64,000 nucleotides of DNA from Salinisphaera orenii subsp. orenii MK-B5 (GTDB taxonomy: Bacteria > Pseudomonadota > Gammaproteobacteria > Nevskiales > Salinisphaeraceae). The translations under genes were made by a program, and so were the position numbers. The stretch lies in contig NZ_AYKH01000003.1 of assembly GCF_003788635.1 (NCBI RefSeq), forward strand, positions 1-64,000, given 5' to 3'. Shown here piece by piece: positions 44,068 to 53,471 of this stretch (position 1 is its first letter; each line of letters starts with the position of its first letter). The notes under the pieces are model-generated. The model worked only from the letters and a program-made list of their open reading frames with translations, was not told where the DNA came from and did no database searches.

Positions 44068-45657
44068 CTAGCGCTTGGGCAGGAAACTGCCGGACTGGGC
44101 CATCTGCCAGGCCTGTTCGTAGCGGCCGTGGCCGGTGGCGTTGAGCAGCGCGCCGGTGTGCAGAAAGCGATAGACCTGGTCGGCGTTCTGGATCTCGCGG
44201 TCGCTGGTGCGCCGGCACAGATGCTCGGGACGCAGCTGGCCGGGATGATCCAGACCGACGGTGGCGACCACTTCCTGCATGGCCGCGACCGTGCGCTTGT
44301 GGAAATGATAGACCCGTTCGGCCTTGTCCGGCACCACCACGGCGCGCTGGCGCCACTTGTTCTGCGTGGCCACGCCGGTGGGGCAGCGGTCGGTGTGGCA
44401 GGACTCGGACTGCACGCAGCCGACCGCGAACATGAAGCCGCGCGCCGAGTTGCACCAGTCCGCGCCCAGGGCCATGTTGGCGGCCATCTTGAAACCGGAG
44501 GTGATCTTGCCGGAGGCGCCGAGCCGGATGTGCTCGCGCAGCCCCGCGCCGACCAGTGTGTTGTGGGCCCAGACCAGGCCCTCGCGCAGCGGTGTGCCGA
44601 CGTTGTCGACTAGTTCCAGCGGCGCGGCCCCGGTGCCGCCCTCGGCGCCGTCGATGACGATGAAATCGGGCGTGATGCCGGTCTTGAGCATGGCCTTGGC
44701 CAGCGACATGAACTGCCAGCCGTGGCCGATGCACAGCTTGAAGCCCACCGGCTTGCCGCCCGCGCCCTCGCGCAGATCGGCGATGAATTCCATCATCTCC
44801 ACCGGGGTGGAGAAGGCGCTGTGCGCCGCCGGCGAGACGCAGGTCTGGCCCACCGCGATGCCGCGGGCCTCGGCGATCTCGGGGGTGACCTTGTTGCCCG
44901 GCAGCACGCCGCCGTGCCCGGGCTTGGCGCCCTGGGAGAGCTTGAGCTCGATCATCTTCACCTGATCGTCGGCGGCGCGCTCGACGAACTGCTCGCGGTC
45001 GAAACCGCCGTCCTCGCGCCGGCAGCCGAAGTAGCCGCTGCCGATCTCCCAGATCAGGTCGCCGCCGAATTCCTTGTGGTGACGCGAGATCGAGCCTTCG
45101 CCGGTGTCGTGGGCGAAGCCGCCCCGCGCGGCGCCGCCGTTGAGCGCCTGGATCGCGTTGGCCGACAGCGAGCCGAAGCTCATCGCGGAGATGTTGAGCA
45201 GCGAGGCTTCGTAGGGCTGGGTACAGTCGGGGCCGCCGACGCGCACCCGCGGCGGGGTCTCGCTCGGCTGTTTGGCGGCGATCGAATGCACCAGCCACTC
45301 GTAGCCCTCGGCGTAGACGTTCTGCTCGGTGCCGAACGGGTCCGCGTCGTTGACGTTCTTGGCCCGCTGGTAGACCTGTGAACGCTGTTCGCGCGAGAAC
45401 GGCGCGGCCTCGGTGTCCGATTCCAGCAGATACTGGCGAATCTCCGGACGGATCGATTCGATCGCCCAGCGAAAATGCGCCAGCAGCGGGTAGTTGCGAA
45501 GCAGGGCGTGGTTGGACTGGAACAGGTCACGCAGGCCGATGACCGCAAAGATCGCGCTGATGATGAAAAACAGCCCGAAGTAGCGCGGCAGGCCGAGGGT
45601 CAGATAGCCGAAGCCGGCCGTGGCCACCAGTACTGCGATGAGAGCCGAGTAACGCAT
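44068..45657 (-). CDS. FMN-binding glutamate-synthase-family protein
   Basis: 529 residues from the ATG at 45657. Two N-terminal membrane helices (about 5-42) precede a GltB-type TIM-barrel FMN domain: NISAMSFGSLSANAIQALNGGA, GEGSISRHH, KMIELKLSQGAKPGHGGVLPG, DGAEGGTGAAPLE and a Cys cluster (CVQSESCHTDRCPTGVATQ) that binds an iron-sulfur cluster in glutamate synthase. The glutaminase and FAD subunits are missing, so it is not a normal glutamate synthase; membrane-attached relatives of this kind are common but their reaction is unproven. Confidence 0.88.
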   Translation of the reverse strand: MRYSALIAVLVATAGFGYLTLGLPRYFGLFFIISAIFAVIGLRDLFQSNHALLRNYPLLAHFRWAIESIRPEIRQYLLESDTEAAPFSREQRSQVYQRAKNVNDADPFGTEQNVYAEGYEWLVHSIAAKQPSETPPRVRVGGPDCTQPYEASLLNISAMSFGSLSANAIQALNGGAARGGFAHDTGEGSISRHHKEFGGDLIWEIGSGYFGCRREDGGFDREQFVERAADDQVKMIELKLSQGAKPGHGGVLPGNKVTPEIAEARGIAVGQTCVSPAAHSAFSTPVEMMEFIADLREGAGGKPVGFKLCIGHGWQFMSLAKAMLKTGITPDFIVIDGAEGGTGAAPLELVDNVGTPLREGLVWAHNTLVGAGLREHIRLGASGKITSGFKMAANMALGADWCNSARGFMFAVGCVQSESCHTDRCPTGVATQNKWRQRAVVVPDKAERVYHFHKRTVAAMQEVVATVGLDHPGQLRPEHLCRRTSDREIQNADQVYRFLHTGALLNATGHGRYEQAWQMAQSGSFLPKR

Positions 45658-45691
45658 GGCCCCATGATAGGGGATTCGGGCGGTTTCGGTT

Positions 45692-46507
45692 TCACCGCTG
45701 GCAGACCGGACAGAAGAAGGTCGCGCGCTGGCCGATGATTTCGCGGCGTATCGGCCCGCAGCCGCGCGGGCAGGCCTGGCCGGCCTTGTCATAGACCGCC
45801 AGCCGCAACTGGAAATAGCCGGTGTCGCCGTCCACGCCGATATAGTCGCGCAGGGTCGTGCCGCCGACCGCGATCGCCCCGGCCAGCACCGTCCGGATCG
45901 CCTCGGCCAGGCGTCGGTAGCGGCCGAGGCCGATGCGTCCGGCGGCGCGGCGCGGATGAATGCCGGCCGCGTGCAGCGCCTCGCTCGCGTAGATGTTGCC
46001 CACGCCCACCACGGTCGCGCTGTCCATGATGAACGCCTTGACCGGCGCCCGGCGCCCGCGCGAGCGGGCATGCAGCCCGTCGCCGTCGAAGGCCTCCGAC
46101 AGCGGCTCCGGCCCCAGCTTCGCGAGCAGGCTGAAGGCCTCGGGGTCGCCGCGCAGCCAGAACACCGAGCCGAACCGGCGTGCATCGTTGAAGCGTATCG
46201 CCTGGCCGGTGTCGAGCGTGATGTCGACGTGGTCGTGGGCGCCGGGCGGCGTGTCCGCGGGGACCACCCGCAGCCGTCCCGACATTCCCAGATGCAGGCA
46301 GACGTGGCCGCGCTCGGCCGCGAACAAGAGATACTTGGCGCGCCGCCGGACGGCCTCGATCCGCTGGCCGGGCAGTTCGGCGGTCAGTTCGGGCGAGACC
46401 GGCCAGCGCAGCTGCGGCTGGCGCACGACGACCGTGCGCACGCGGGCGCCGCGCACATGGGGCTCGATGCCGGCCCGCGTGGTCTCGACCTCGGGAAGTT
46501 CGGGCAT
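45692..46507 (-). CDS. mutM: Formamidopyrimidine-DNA glycosylase MutM (Fpg)
   Basis: 271 residues (269 in E. coli). MPELPEVETTRAGI supplies the catalytic N-terminal proline and Glu3; Lys58 is the conserved helper lysine. The helix-two-turn-helix and a C-terminal zinc finger (CPRGC at 246-250, CPVC at 266-269) complete it; the first Cys pair is spaced by three residues, not the usual two. It removes 8-oxoguanine from DNA. Confidence 0.95.
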   Translation of the reverse strand: MPELPEVETTRAGIEPHVRGARVRTVVVRQPQLRWPVSPELTAELPGQRIEAVRRRAKYLLFAAERGHVCLHLGMSGRLRVVPADTPPGAHDHVDITLDTGQAIRFNDARRFGSVFWLRGDPEAFSLLAKLGPEPLSEAFDGDGLHARSRGRRAPVKAFIMDSATVVGVGNIYASEALHAAGIHPRRAAGRIGLGRYRRLAEAIRTVLAGAIAVGGTTLRDYIGVDGDTGYFQLRLAVYDKAGQACPRGCGPIRREIIGQRATFFCPVCQR

Positions 46508-46519
46508 CGCCCTATTATG

Positions 46520-47440
46520 TCATTGCCCGTTCGCATCGGGATTCAGCGGGATCGCCGAGGGCTGCAGCGCCCCGGCGCGGGAGCGGCCGAGCGTGTCGGG
46601 GTGACGCATCTCCAGCAGCGGCTCGGCCTGGTTGGCCGCCAAGTGATAATCGATGCCGCGCTGCGGGTCGCGCAGCACGAGCTCCGGGGTGCGCTGGATG
46701 ACGTCCAGATGGCGTTCGGAGCGGTCGGCGAAATGCAGGGTCACGCGGGCGGTGCGCTCGCGCGAGGCATCGGCGGGCTCGATGGCCAGGGCGCGGGCGT
46801 GGCGCCAGGCTTCGACCGTGGCCTGAGCGTAGTCGGCGCCGCGGTCGGCGGCCGCCGGCTGCACCCGCCAGCCGCCGGTCGCGGCCCGGTCCAGCGTCAG
46901 CGTCGGCAGCGTCAGCCGGGTCGGCCGTGCGTCGTCGGCGAGCACGGCAGGATCGATCCAGCTCGCCCAGTCCAGGGACCGGCCCGCCAGATCGGGCAGC
47001 CGGACCAGCAGCAGTGCGTGCGCGGTGCGCACGTAGCGGCTGCCGGACGACGGGCCCCGGCCGCCGACGGCGATCGGAGCCTCGTCGTTGAAGCGAACCG
47101 TGATCGGCGGATCGTCCATGCCGGTGGTGGCCGGGTCGACGGCGTCGCGCTCCAGATGGCGCTCGGGCTCGGCGGCAGCCAGCTGCAGCAGGGCGGCGAC
47201 ACGGGCCGGATCGGCCCGCGCGGCGACCGGCTCGACGAGGCGCCAGCGGCCGGCGTCGCCGCGCTCGAGCACGATGACGTCATCGCCCGCATGCACCTCC
47301 AGGCGCCGGATGGCGTCGGCCGGAATCGCGCTCACGGTGTCGGGCGCGGGTGCCGGCACCGGACGCGTGGCCCACCAGAGGCCGGCGAGCGCGATCACGC
47401 CGGCGATCAGCGCCAGATTGAACAGGAGGCGGGCGCGCAT
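46520..47440 (-). CDS. DUF4340-like protein of the gliding-type ABC operon
   Basis: 306 residues from the ATG at 47440. One N-terminal membrane helix (about 5-23, LLFNLALIAGVIALAGLWW) and a large periplasmic part with repeated patterns ending in IDYHLAANQAEPLLEMR. It follows the GldG-like gene with a one-base TGATG overlap, the usual place of DUF4340 proteins. Function unknown; probably works with the ABC transporter in the envelope. Confidence 0.82.
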   Translation of the reverse strand: MRARLLFNLALIAGVIALAGLWWATRPVPAPAPDTVSAIPADAIRRLEVHAGDDVIVLERGDAGRWRLVEPVAARADPARVAALLQLAAAEPERHLERDAVDPATTGMDDPPITVRFNDEAPIAVGGRGPSSGSRYVRTAHALLLVRLPDLAGRSLDWASWIDPAVLADDARPTRLTLPTLTLDRAATGGWRVQPAAADRGADYAQATVEAWRHARALAIEPADASRERTARVTLHFADRSERHLDVIQRTPELVLRDPQRGIDYHLAANQAEPLLEMRHPDTLGRSRAGALQPSAIPLNPDANGQ

Positions 47441-48765
47441 CACCGGCGTCGGCGCAGCCACCAGCGGATCGTGCCGAGCGCCACCAGGGCCAGGGGGGCA
47501 ACGACCACGAACAGCCACCAGAGCCACCGGATGTGCGCGGGCGTCATCTGCAGCGAGGCGTCCGGCGCGCGGGCGACGTCGACGGCGATCTGGGCGTCGC
47601 GGCCGGCGAGCCACTGGAACAGCGACAGCGCGAGCGTCCGGTTGCCCAGCGTGTCGATATGGCCGTTGGCCATGAAGTCGCTGTCGGCGACCACCGCGGC
47701 GCGCTGCGGCGTATCGCGGCCCGCGCGCTCGCGCATCAGTGCCAGCCCCAGCGTCTGCGGGCCGCGGCGATCGCCGGCATCGGGCTCGAAGGTGAGGCTG
47801 TCGCCCTCGATGGGGCCGGTCTCCAGCCAGCTGCGCGTGCTCGATCGTAGAAAGGCGGCCTGTCGCCAGCCGCTGTCCTCGCGCGGGGCGAGGGCGCCGG
47901 CGAAGGGAAACACGCTGAGCCGGTTCAGCCGCTCGGTGATCGGCGTGTCGGGGTAGTTGGCCACCAGGGCGATGGCCGGATGGCCGGTGCCGAGCTTGCG
48001 ATAGTCGGGGTAGATCAGCGTGCCCTCGGCCCAGCGCACGCCCAACTCCGTGGCCAGCGGCGACAGACCGTAGCGCTCGCCCGGGTCGTCGGCCCAGAGC
48101 ACGGCGCCGCCGCCGGCGACGTAGTCGCGGATCATGTCCACCTCGCCGGGCAGCAGCGACTGCTGCGGGCTGGCGATGACGAGCACGGCGGTGTTGTCGG
48201 GTATCGCCGCGGCGTCGGCGAGTCGGAGCGTTCGCGTGGTCATGCCCTGGCCGTCGAGGGCCGCGGCCAGCTCACTGTAGCCGCCGTTGGTCTCGTCGTC
48301 CGGCGCCCGTTCGCCGTGTCCGCCGAGAAACACGATCCACTGATCGCCGCTGGCGGACAGGCGCTGGAGGGCGGCGGTCACGTTCGCCTCGTCGAATGCG
48401 GTGATCGTCTCGTGACGGCCCCGATAGCTGATCTGCACCGCGCCGTCGTCGCCGATGCCCAGCGCGCGCACCTGCTCGGGATGGCGCGCCGGATCGGCGA
48501 AGGTCAGTTCGACGTTGTCCGAGGCGCGGGTGTAGCGCGCCAGCCGCGTGCGCACCCGATCGCGCCGCGGGCCCGGATAGATGTAGGCGGTGAAGCTGAT
48601 GGCCTCCTCGTCGAGCGCATCGACCACGCGCTGGCTGGCCGCGGTCAGCGTGTTGCGGTTGCCGTGGGTCCAGTCCCAGCTCGCCGAAAAGCGCTGGCTG
48701 AGCAGGCCCGCGAGCACCGCCACGACGACGATCAGAAGCATCGACAGCGCGTGCGAGGCCCGCAT
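47440..48765 (-). CDS. GldG-like ABC transporter auxiliary protein
   Basis: 441 residues. Membrane helix at about 6-23, a long periplasmic domain (NTLTAASQRVVDALDEEAISFTAYIYPG, IVFLGGHGERAPDD, GGGAVLWADDP) of the GldG/ABC_transp_aux type, and a C-terminal helix (about 413-435) followed by RRRR. GldG supports the GldA-GldF transporter in gliding Bacteroidota; outside that group the role is unknown. One-base overlaps on both sides show tight coupling. Confidence 0.85.
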   Translation of the reverse strand: MRASHALSMLLIVVVAVLAGLLSQRFSASWDWTHGNRNTLTAASQRVVDALDEEAISFTAYIYPGPRRDRVRTRLARYTRASDNVELTFADPARHPEQVRALGIGDDGAVQISYRGRHETITAFDEANVTAALQRLSASGDQWIVFLGGHGERAPDDETNGGYSELAAALDGQGMTTRTLRLADAAAIPDNTAVLVIASPQQSLLPGEVDMIRDYVAGGGAVLWADDPGERYGLSPLATELGVRWAEGTLIYPDYRKLGTGHPAIALVANYPDTPITERLNRLSVFPFAGALAPREDSGWRQAAFLRSSTRSWLETGPIEGDSLTFEPDAGDRRGPQTLGLALMRERAGRDTPQRAAVVADSDFMANGHIDTLGNRTLALSLFQWLAGRDAQIAVDVARAPDASLQMTPAHIRWLWWLFVVVAPLALVALGTIRWWLRRRR

Positions 48766-49535
48766 CAGTGACGTTCCATGTCGATGCGCACGGCCGCCAG
48801 CGCCAGAAAGCAGGCCGTGAAGATCACGAAGTAGAGGAGGTCGGCGCTGGCGAAGATCCCGCGCAGCAGGGCGTCATGGTGCCCGATCAGCGACAGCGCC
48901 TCGGCGGCGTCCGCCAGCGGCAGCGTGGTGCCGAGCACGACCGGCTGCCAGTCCATCGTCGACAGCGCGTAGATCAGCCACAAAAGCAGCAGTGCGCCCA
49001 GCGTGCCGATGGCCGCGAGCGTGGGTTCGCGCGTCAGCGCGGATATGAACACACCGACCGCCGTGAAGGCCGCCATCACCAGCCAGAGCCCCAGGAGCCC
49101 GGCCGCGAGCAGGCCGACATCCAGCGGCGTGGCCGTGAGCAGGCTCAGCGGCATGAGCCCGATCAGCGCCCACATCACGGTCAGATAGCCCATGGTCCCG
49201 GCGAATTTGCCGAGCACCAGCGCGAGCGGCGACACGGGTGCTGCGAGCATCAGTTCCAGACTGCCGCTTTTGCGCTCTTCGGCGAAGGCGCGCATCGTCA
49301 GCAGCGGCACGACCAGCAGCAGCACCACGGTGGCGAAACGAAACAGGCCCGCGCCGACCAGTTCGGACACGCCGTCGTACTCGCCGATACGTTGCGGGTT
49401 GAGGCTGAGATCGGTGAGCGACAGTGCGAACAGCAGCCCCGTCAGCAGCTGGGTGATCGCGAGCAGCATCCAGGCCAGCGGCGAGACGAACAGCCGCGAC
49501 CATTCATGGCGGGCGATGGCGAGCATGACGCTCAT
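48765..49535 (-). CDS. ABC transporter permease, GldF-like
   Basis: 256 residues with six predicted helices. LLTMRAFAEERKSGSLELMLAAPVS is the signature of ABC-2-type permeases of this class. It forms the membrane channel with the ATPase encoded just upstream (ATGA overlap). Confidence 0.9.
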   Translation of the reverse strand: MSVMLAIARHEWSRLFVSPLAWMLLAITQLLTGLLFALSLTDLSLNPQRIGEYDGVSELVGAGLFRFATVVLLLVVPLLTMRAFAEERKSGSLELMLAAPVSPLALVLGKFAGTMGYLTVMWALIGLMPLSLLTATPLDVGLLAAGLLGLWLVMAAFTAVGVFISALTREPTLAAIGTLGALLLLWLIYALSTMDWQPVVLGTTLPLADAAEALSLIGHHDALLRGIFASADLLYFVIFTACFLALAAVRIDMERH

Positions 49536-50470
49536 GCGGCGGCCTCGCGCGGCGGCGCGTCGCGGCTGGTCAGCGCGGCGAAGCGCTCCTCGAGGCTGTA
49601 GCGCGCCGCACCCAGTTCCAGCAGACCCCAGCCGCGGCCGGCCGCGGTCTCGGCGATCATCGCGCGGATGTCGCAGCCGGGCGCGGGCGTGAGTTGCCAG
49701 CGATGGTCATCGAGGGCCGTCGCGTGCGCCACGCCGTCGAGGCCCGTGAGACTGTCGGCCGTCACCGCCTCACGGAGCGCGATCTCGACCACCGGTGCCG
49801 CCGTCTCGCCCAGCGGCTCGTCCATCACGATCCGGCCCTGGTGCATGATCACGACCCGCGCCGCCGTGGCCTGAATCTCGGAGAGGATGTGGCTGGAGAT
49901 GATCACGCTGTGGGCGCGCGACAGGCGCGCGATGAGCTCGCGGATGCCGCGCAGCTGGTTCGGATCCAGGCCCGCGGTGGGTTCGTCGAGGATGACCACA
50001 TCCGGGCGGTGCACGATCGCCTGGGCGATGCCGACGCGCTGCTGGTACCCCTTCGACAGGTGGCCGATCAGGCGGCGGCCGGTATCCTCGAGGCCGCAGT
50101 CGGCCCGGGCGGCGGCGATCGCCTCGCGCCGCTGGCGCCGCGGCACGGCGTGCAGCCGCGCGCAGAAACCCAGATATTCGTCCACGGTCAGCTCCGGGTG
50201 GACCGGCGGACGTTCCGGCAGATAGCCCAGATGCTGCTTGGCGCGCTGCGGTTCGCCCGCGAGGTCGTGGCCGGCGAGCGTCACCGTACCCGCGGTGACG
50301 GCCAGAGTGCCGGCGAGCATGCGCAGGGTGGTCGTCTTGCCGGCCCCGTTGGGCCCGAGCAGCCCCAGAATCTCGCCCGGCGCGAGGGCGATGTCCACGC
50401 CGTCGACGGCGCGCGTGCCGGCGTAATCGCGCGTGAGCCCTTGCGCCCGGAGCTTGAAATCGCTTTCCAT
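49532..50470 (-). CDS. ABC transporter ATP-binding protein, GldA-like
   Basis: 312 residues from the ATG at 50470. Walker A GPNGAGKT at 39-46, signature LSKGYQQR, Walker B VVILDEPTAGLDP and the switch histidine in ISSHIL are intact. The C-terminal ~90 residues form an extra domain common in ABC-2 exporters. First gene of the four-gene operon 50470-46520; divergent from the hydantoinase gene. Confidence 0.92.
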   Translation of the reverse strand: MESDFKLRAQGLTRDYAGTRAVDGVDIALAPGEILGLLGPNGAGKTTTLRMLAGTLAVTAGTVTLAGHDLAGEPQRAKQHLGYLPERPPVHPELTVDEYLGFCARLHAVPRRQRREAIAAARADCGLEDTGRRLIGHLSKGYQQRVGIAQAIVHRPDVVILDEPTAGLDPNQLRGIRELIARLSRAHSVIISSHILSEIQATAARVVIMHQGRIVMDEPLGETAAPVVEIALREAVTADSLTGLDGVAHATALDDHRWQLTPAPGCDIRAMIAETAAGRGWGLLELGAARYSLEERFAALTSRDAPPREAAA

Positions 50471-50541
50471 GAGCCTCTCGACAACGCGGGATGCCGCCTG
50501 GCGACCAGGCCGTAAGTTCCGCATCTTCCGCTGACAGGCCA

Positions 50542-52557
50542 ATGACCGTAAAGCACGACGAAGGTTCGGCAAAGCCACCGATTGCCCCGCATGCCGGCGA
50601 GCTCGGTGTGGATACCGGCGGCACGTTCACCGACGTGATCTGCCGCGTCGACGGGGCGCTGTCGGTCTACAAGCTGCCGTCCACCCCGGCCGCCCCCGAC
50701 GAGGCCGTGATCGCCGGCGTGCGTCGTTTCGCCGGTGACGCCGCGTCCGACTGGCGCATCGTCCACGGTTCGACCGTGGCGACCAACGCGTTGCTGGAGA
50801 ATCATCTCGCGCGTACGGCCTACGTCGCCAACGCCGGCTTCGCTGATGTGCTGACCATAGGCCGCCAGGCGCGGCGCGAACTCTATGCACTGGAGCCCGC
50901 GGCGGCGCCGGTGCCGGTCGCACCCGAGCTGTGTTTCGAGGTCGATGCCCGCACCGCCGCCGACGGTAGCGCGCTGGCGGCGGTCGACGAGGCCATGCTG
51001 CGGGTGCTGGTCGAGCGGGTACGCGAAGCCGGGGTCGAGGCCGTCGCCATCAATCTGTTGTTCGCCTTTCTTGACGCGGACGCCGAACAGGCCATCGAGG
51101 CCGCCCTGCGGGCCGCCGACCCGGGGCTGACGATCGCCCGCGGCAGCCGCGTGCTGCCGGAATACGGCGAGTATGAGCGCGGCATCGCCACCTGGCTCAA
51201 CGCCGCCCTGGGCCCGACCGTCGGCGGCTACCTGCGACGGCTTGAGGCCGCGCTCGAACGGGTTGCGATCATGCACGGCGCCGCCGGTACCGTGGCCATC
51301 GATCAGGCCGCCGACAATGCCGTGAACCTGCTGCTCTCCGGGCCGGCCGGCGGTCTGCTCGGGGCCCGGTTCGTGGCCCGCTCGGCCGGGCTCGAACGCG
51401 TGCTGACGCTGGACATGGGCGGCACCAGCAGCGACGTGGCGCTGATCGGCCGCGAACTGGCGCTGACCAGCAAGACCTGCATCGCCGATTATCCGGTCGC
51501 CGTGCCCATGGTCGACATGCACACCATCGGCGCCGGCGGGGGCTCCATCGCCTGGCTGGACGGCGGCGGTCTGCTGCAGGTGGGCCCGGCGTCGGCGGGC
51601 GCGGATCCCGGCCCGGCCTGCTACGGCAGGGGCGGTACCGAGCCGACGGTGACCGACGCCCACGTGGTGCTCGGCCGGCTGCCGGCCTCGACGCGTCTCG
51701 GCGGCGACATGGGCCTGGACACGGCGGCCGCGCGTGCCGCGGTCGCGCGCATCGCCGAGCCGATGGGGCTGTCCGTGGAAGCCGCGGCGGCCGGCATTCT
51801 GCGCGTGGCCGACGAAGCCATGACCGCCGCCCTGCGCGTGATCTCGGTGGCTCGCGGCGAATCCGTGGCCGACGACAGCCTGTTGTGCTTCGGGGGCGCC
51901 GGCCCGCTGCACGCCTGTGCCCTGGCCGAGGGCATGGGCATGCGGCGGGTGCTGATCCCGGTGTTCGCGGGCGTGCTCTCGGCGCTCGGCATGCTGGTCG
52001 CCCAGCGCTCGCGCGAGCGCTCGATCAGCGTGCTGGAGACGCTCCAGGACATCGACGCGGCCGACGTCGAACGCCGGCTGGCGCCGCTGCGCGAGGCCGC
52101 GGTCGCAGAGCTGGCGGACGAGGGCGTGACGGCCGACGCCATCCGGGAGCGTGTGAGCGCGGATCTGCGCTATGCCGGACAGAGTGCGTCGCTGAATCTC
52201 GACTGGCGCGCGCCGGCGGAACTGGTCGCGGCCTTTCACGAGGCCCACGCCGCCCGCTACGGGCACCGTTTCGATCTCGCCGTCGAGCTGGTCAATCTGC
52301 GGCTGCACCTGGCCGGTCCGGTGCCGGACGTCGAGCTGCCGGCGATCGCGTCCGGTCAGGGCCGGCCCGAGCCGGCCGCGACGACGCCGGTGCACGGCAT
52401 CGCCGAGCCCGTACCGATTCACGACCGGGACGGGTTCGGCGCCGGCCAGCATTTCGAGGGCCCCGCGATCGTGCGCGAGGCCGTGACCACGACCTGGATC
52501 GCCCCCGGCTGGTCGGTGCGGGTGGATGCGGTCGGCAATCTCCTGCTGGAAGCCTGA
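50542..52557 (+). CDS. Hydantoinase A / 5-oxoprolinase-type protein
   Basis: 671 residues from the ATG at 50542. The N-terminal GVDTGGTFTDVICRVDG, then GSTVATNALLE, and the ASKHA-type LTLDMGGTSSDVALIG identify HyuA. Members hydrolyse hydantoins or 5-oxoproline in an ATP-dependent way, normally with HyuB. No hyuB is adjacent here, so the protein may be an orphan or act with a distant partner. An in-frame ATG at 50491 would add 17 polar residues. Confidence 0.88.
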   Translation: MTVKHDEGSAKPPIAPHAGELGVDTGGTFTDVICRVDGALSVYKLPSTPAAPDEAVIAGVRRFAGDAASDWRIVHGSTVATNALLENHLARTAYVANAGFADVLTIGRQARRELYALEPAAAPVPVAPELCFEVDARTAADGSALAAVDEAMLRVLVERVREAGVEAVAINLLFAFLDADAEQAIEAALRAADPGLTIARGSRVLPEYGEYERGIATWLNAALGPTVGGYLRRLEAALERVAIMHGAAGTVAIDQAADNAVNLLLSGPAGGLLGARFVARSAGLERVLTLDMGGTSSDVALIGRELALTSKTCIADYPVAVPMVDMHTIGAGGGSIAWLDGGGLLQVGPASAGADPGPACYGRGGTEPTVTDAHVVLGRLPASTRLGGDMGLDTAAARAAVARIAEPMGLSVEAAAAGILRVADEAMTAALRVISVARGESVADDSLLCFGGAGPLHACALAEGMGMRRVLIPVFAGVLSALGMLVAQRSRERSISVLETLQDIDAADVERRLAPLREAAVAELADEGVTADAIRERVSADLRYAGQSASLNLDWRAPAELVAAFHEAHAARYGHRFDLAVELVNLRLHLAGPVPDVELPAIASGQGRPEPAATTPVHGIAEPVPIHDRDGFGAGQHFEGPAIVREAVTTTWIAPGWSVRVDAVGNLLLEA

Positions 52558-52578
52558 GGCCGCCGGCCCGCTTATCCG

Positions 52579-53240
52579 CTAGCGGGCGGCGAATCCGCGG
52601 GACGGAAAATACCAGCGCAGGCCGACGCGCACGGTGTTCGCGTCGATATCGTGGATGTCGAGCTCGGTGCGCTCGAACGCCGCCGTGGCGGCCAGCGAAT
52701 GGTTCACATCGAGCATGCCGCGCAGACCGTAGCGGAGGCCGTCGAGATCCTCTTCGGCCGAGGCCGGCGAGCCGGTCGCTGCCGGCGCGCAGCGCAACGT
52801 CCGGGGCGCCGTAGTTCACGTAGCCCGCATAGGGATTGATCTCGAGACTGGCGGTGGCCATACAGCTCAGGCCAAGGCTCGCGCCATAGCCTTCGCCCTC
52901 GAGCCGGTCCTTCACAAGTTCGTCGCCGATCCGCTCGCGGGCGCTCAGCTCGATATCCTCGTAGCCCAGTTCCAGATACAGGTCCATCCGGCCGGCGCCG
53001 GCGTGATCGAATCGGGTATCGCCGAGTGATCCGCGCAGGCCGAGCCTGAGCGTGCAGGCGGTGTAGTCGGTGCCATCGTCGAGATCGGAGCAATCGCCGC
53101 GGCCGAGGACATGGGCCTGATCGACGACGTGCCAAGCGGCATCGACGTTGAGGCCGGCCGCATTCCCGTCGCGGGTGTCGAACTTCTGGTACGGGTATAG
53201 GCCCGTCTGGCTAGGAATAGGGCGAATCCTGCCGGGTGTC
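52579..53240 (-). pseudogene. Frameshifted small outer-membrane beta-barrel gene
   Basis: Two frames together spell a protein like the intact barrels at 53472 and 54937: frame one gives GASLGLSCMATASLEINPYAGYVNYGAPDVALRA, and the shifted frame gives EEDLDGLRYGLRGMLDVNHSLAATAAFERTELDIHDIDANTVRVGLRWYF and then the stop. The shift lies around 52755-52800, and one surplus base would explain it. The N-terminal signal peptide is also not visible, so decay seems real, not just a sequencing slip. The end of the protein extends seven residues beyond the usual terminal Phe. Confidence 0.72.
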
Positions 53241-53471
53241 ATTGCTGCGCGTCGCGATTGGCGCGAGGCGGTCGAGATGGTCTTGGTCGGGTGGGGTGCC
53301 CGGTGGCTCGCGTCCAGCCGGTCGTCCGTCACGGAGCGGCGGCGCATCGATGGCACCACCGAGAGCGGCCACGAGCCGGTCCCGGGAAGCTGAAGGATGA
53401 GGGTTGAGGCGGGTCGGAACAGGACGCTCCGCCGTGGCGGGGCGTCCTGCCGCCGGTCTTTCCGTGGTGGC

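Noticed and set aside
44068-46185. A 705-codon frame joining the glutamate-synthase-like gene to part of mutM
   Set aside because: Only the part from the ATG at 45657 resembles a protein family; the upstream part is mutM in another frame.
53422-53449. Terminator behind the beta-barrel gene at 53472
   Set aside because: A stem AGGACGC/GCGTCCT with an inner GC pair is present but has no T-run on the minus strand.
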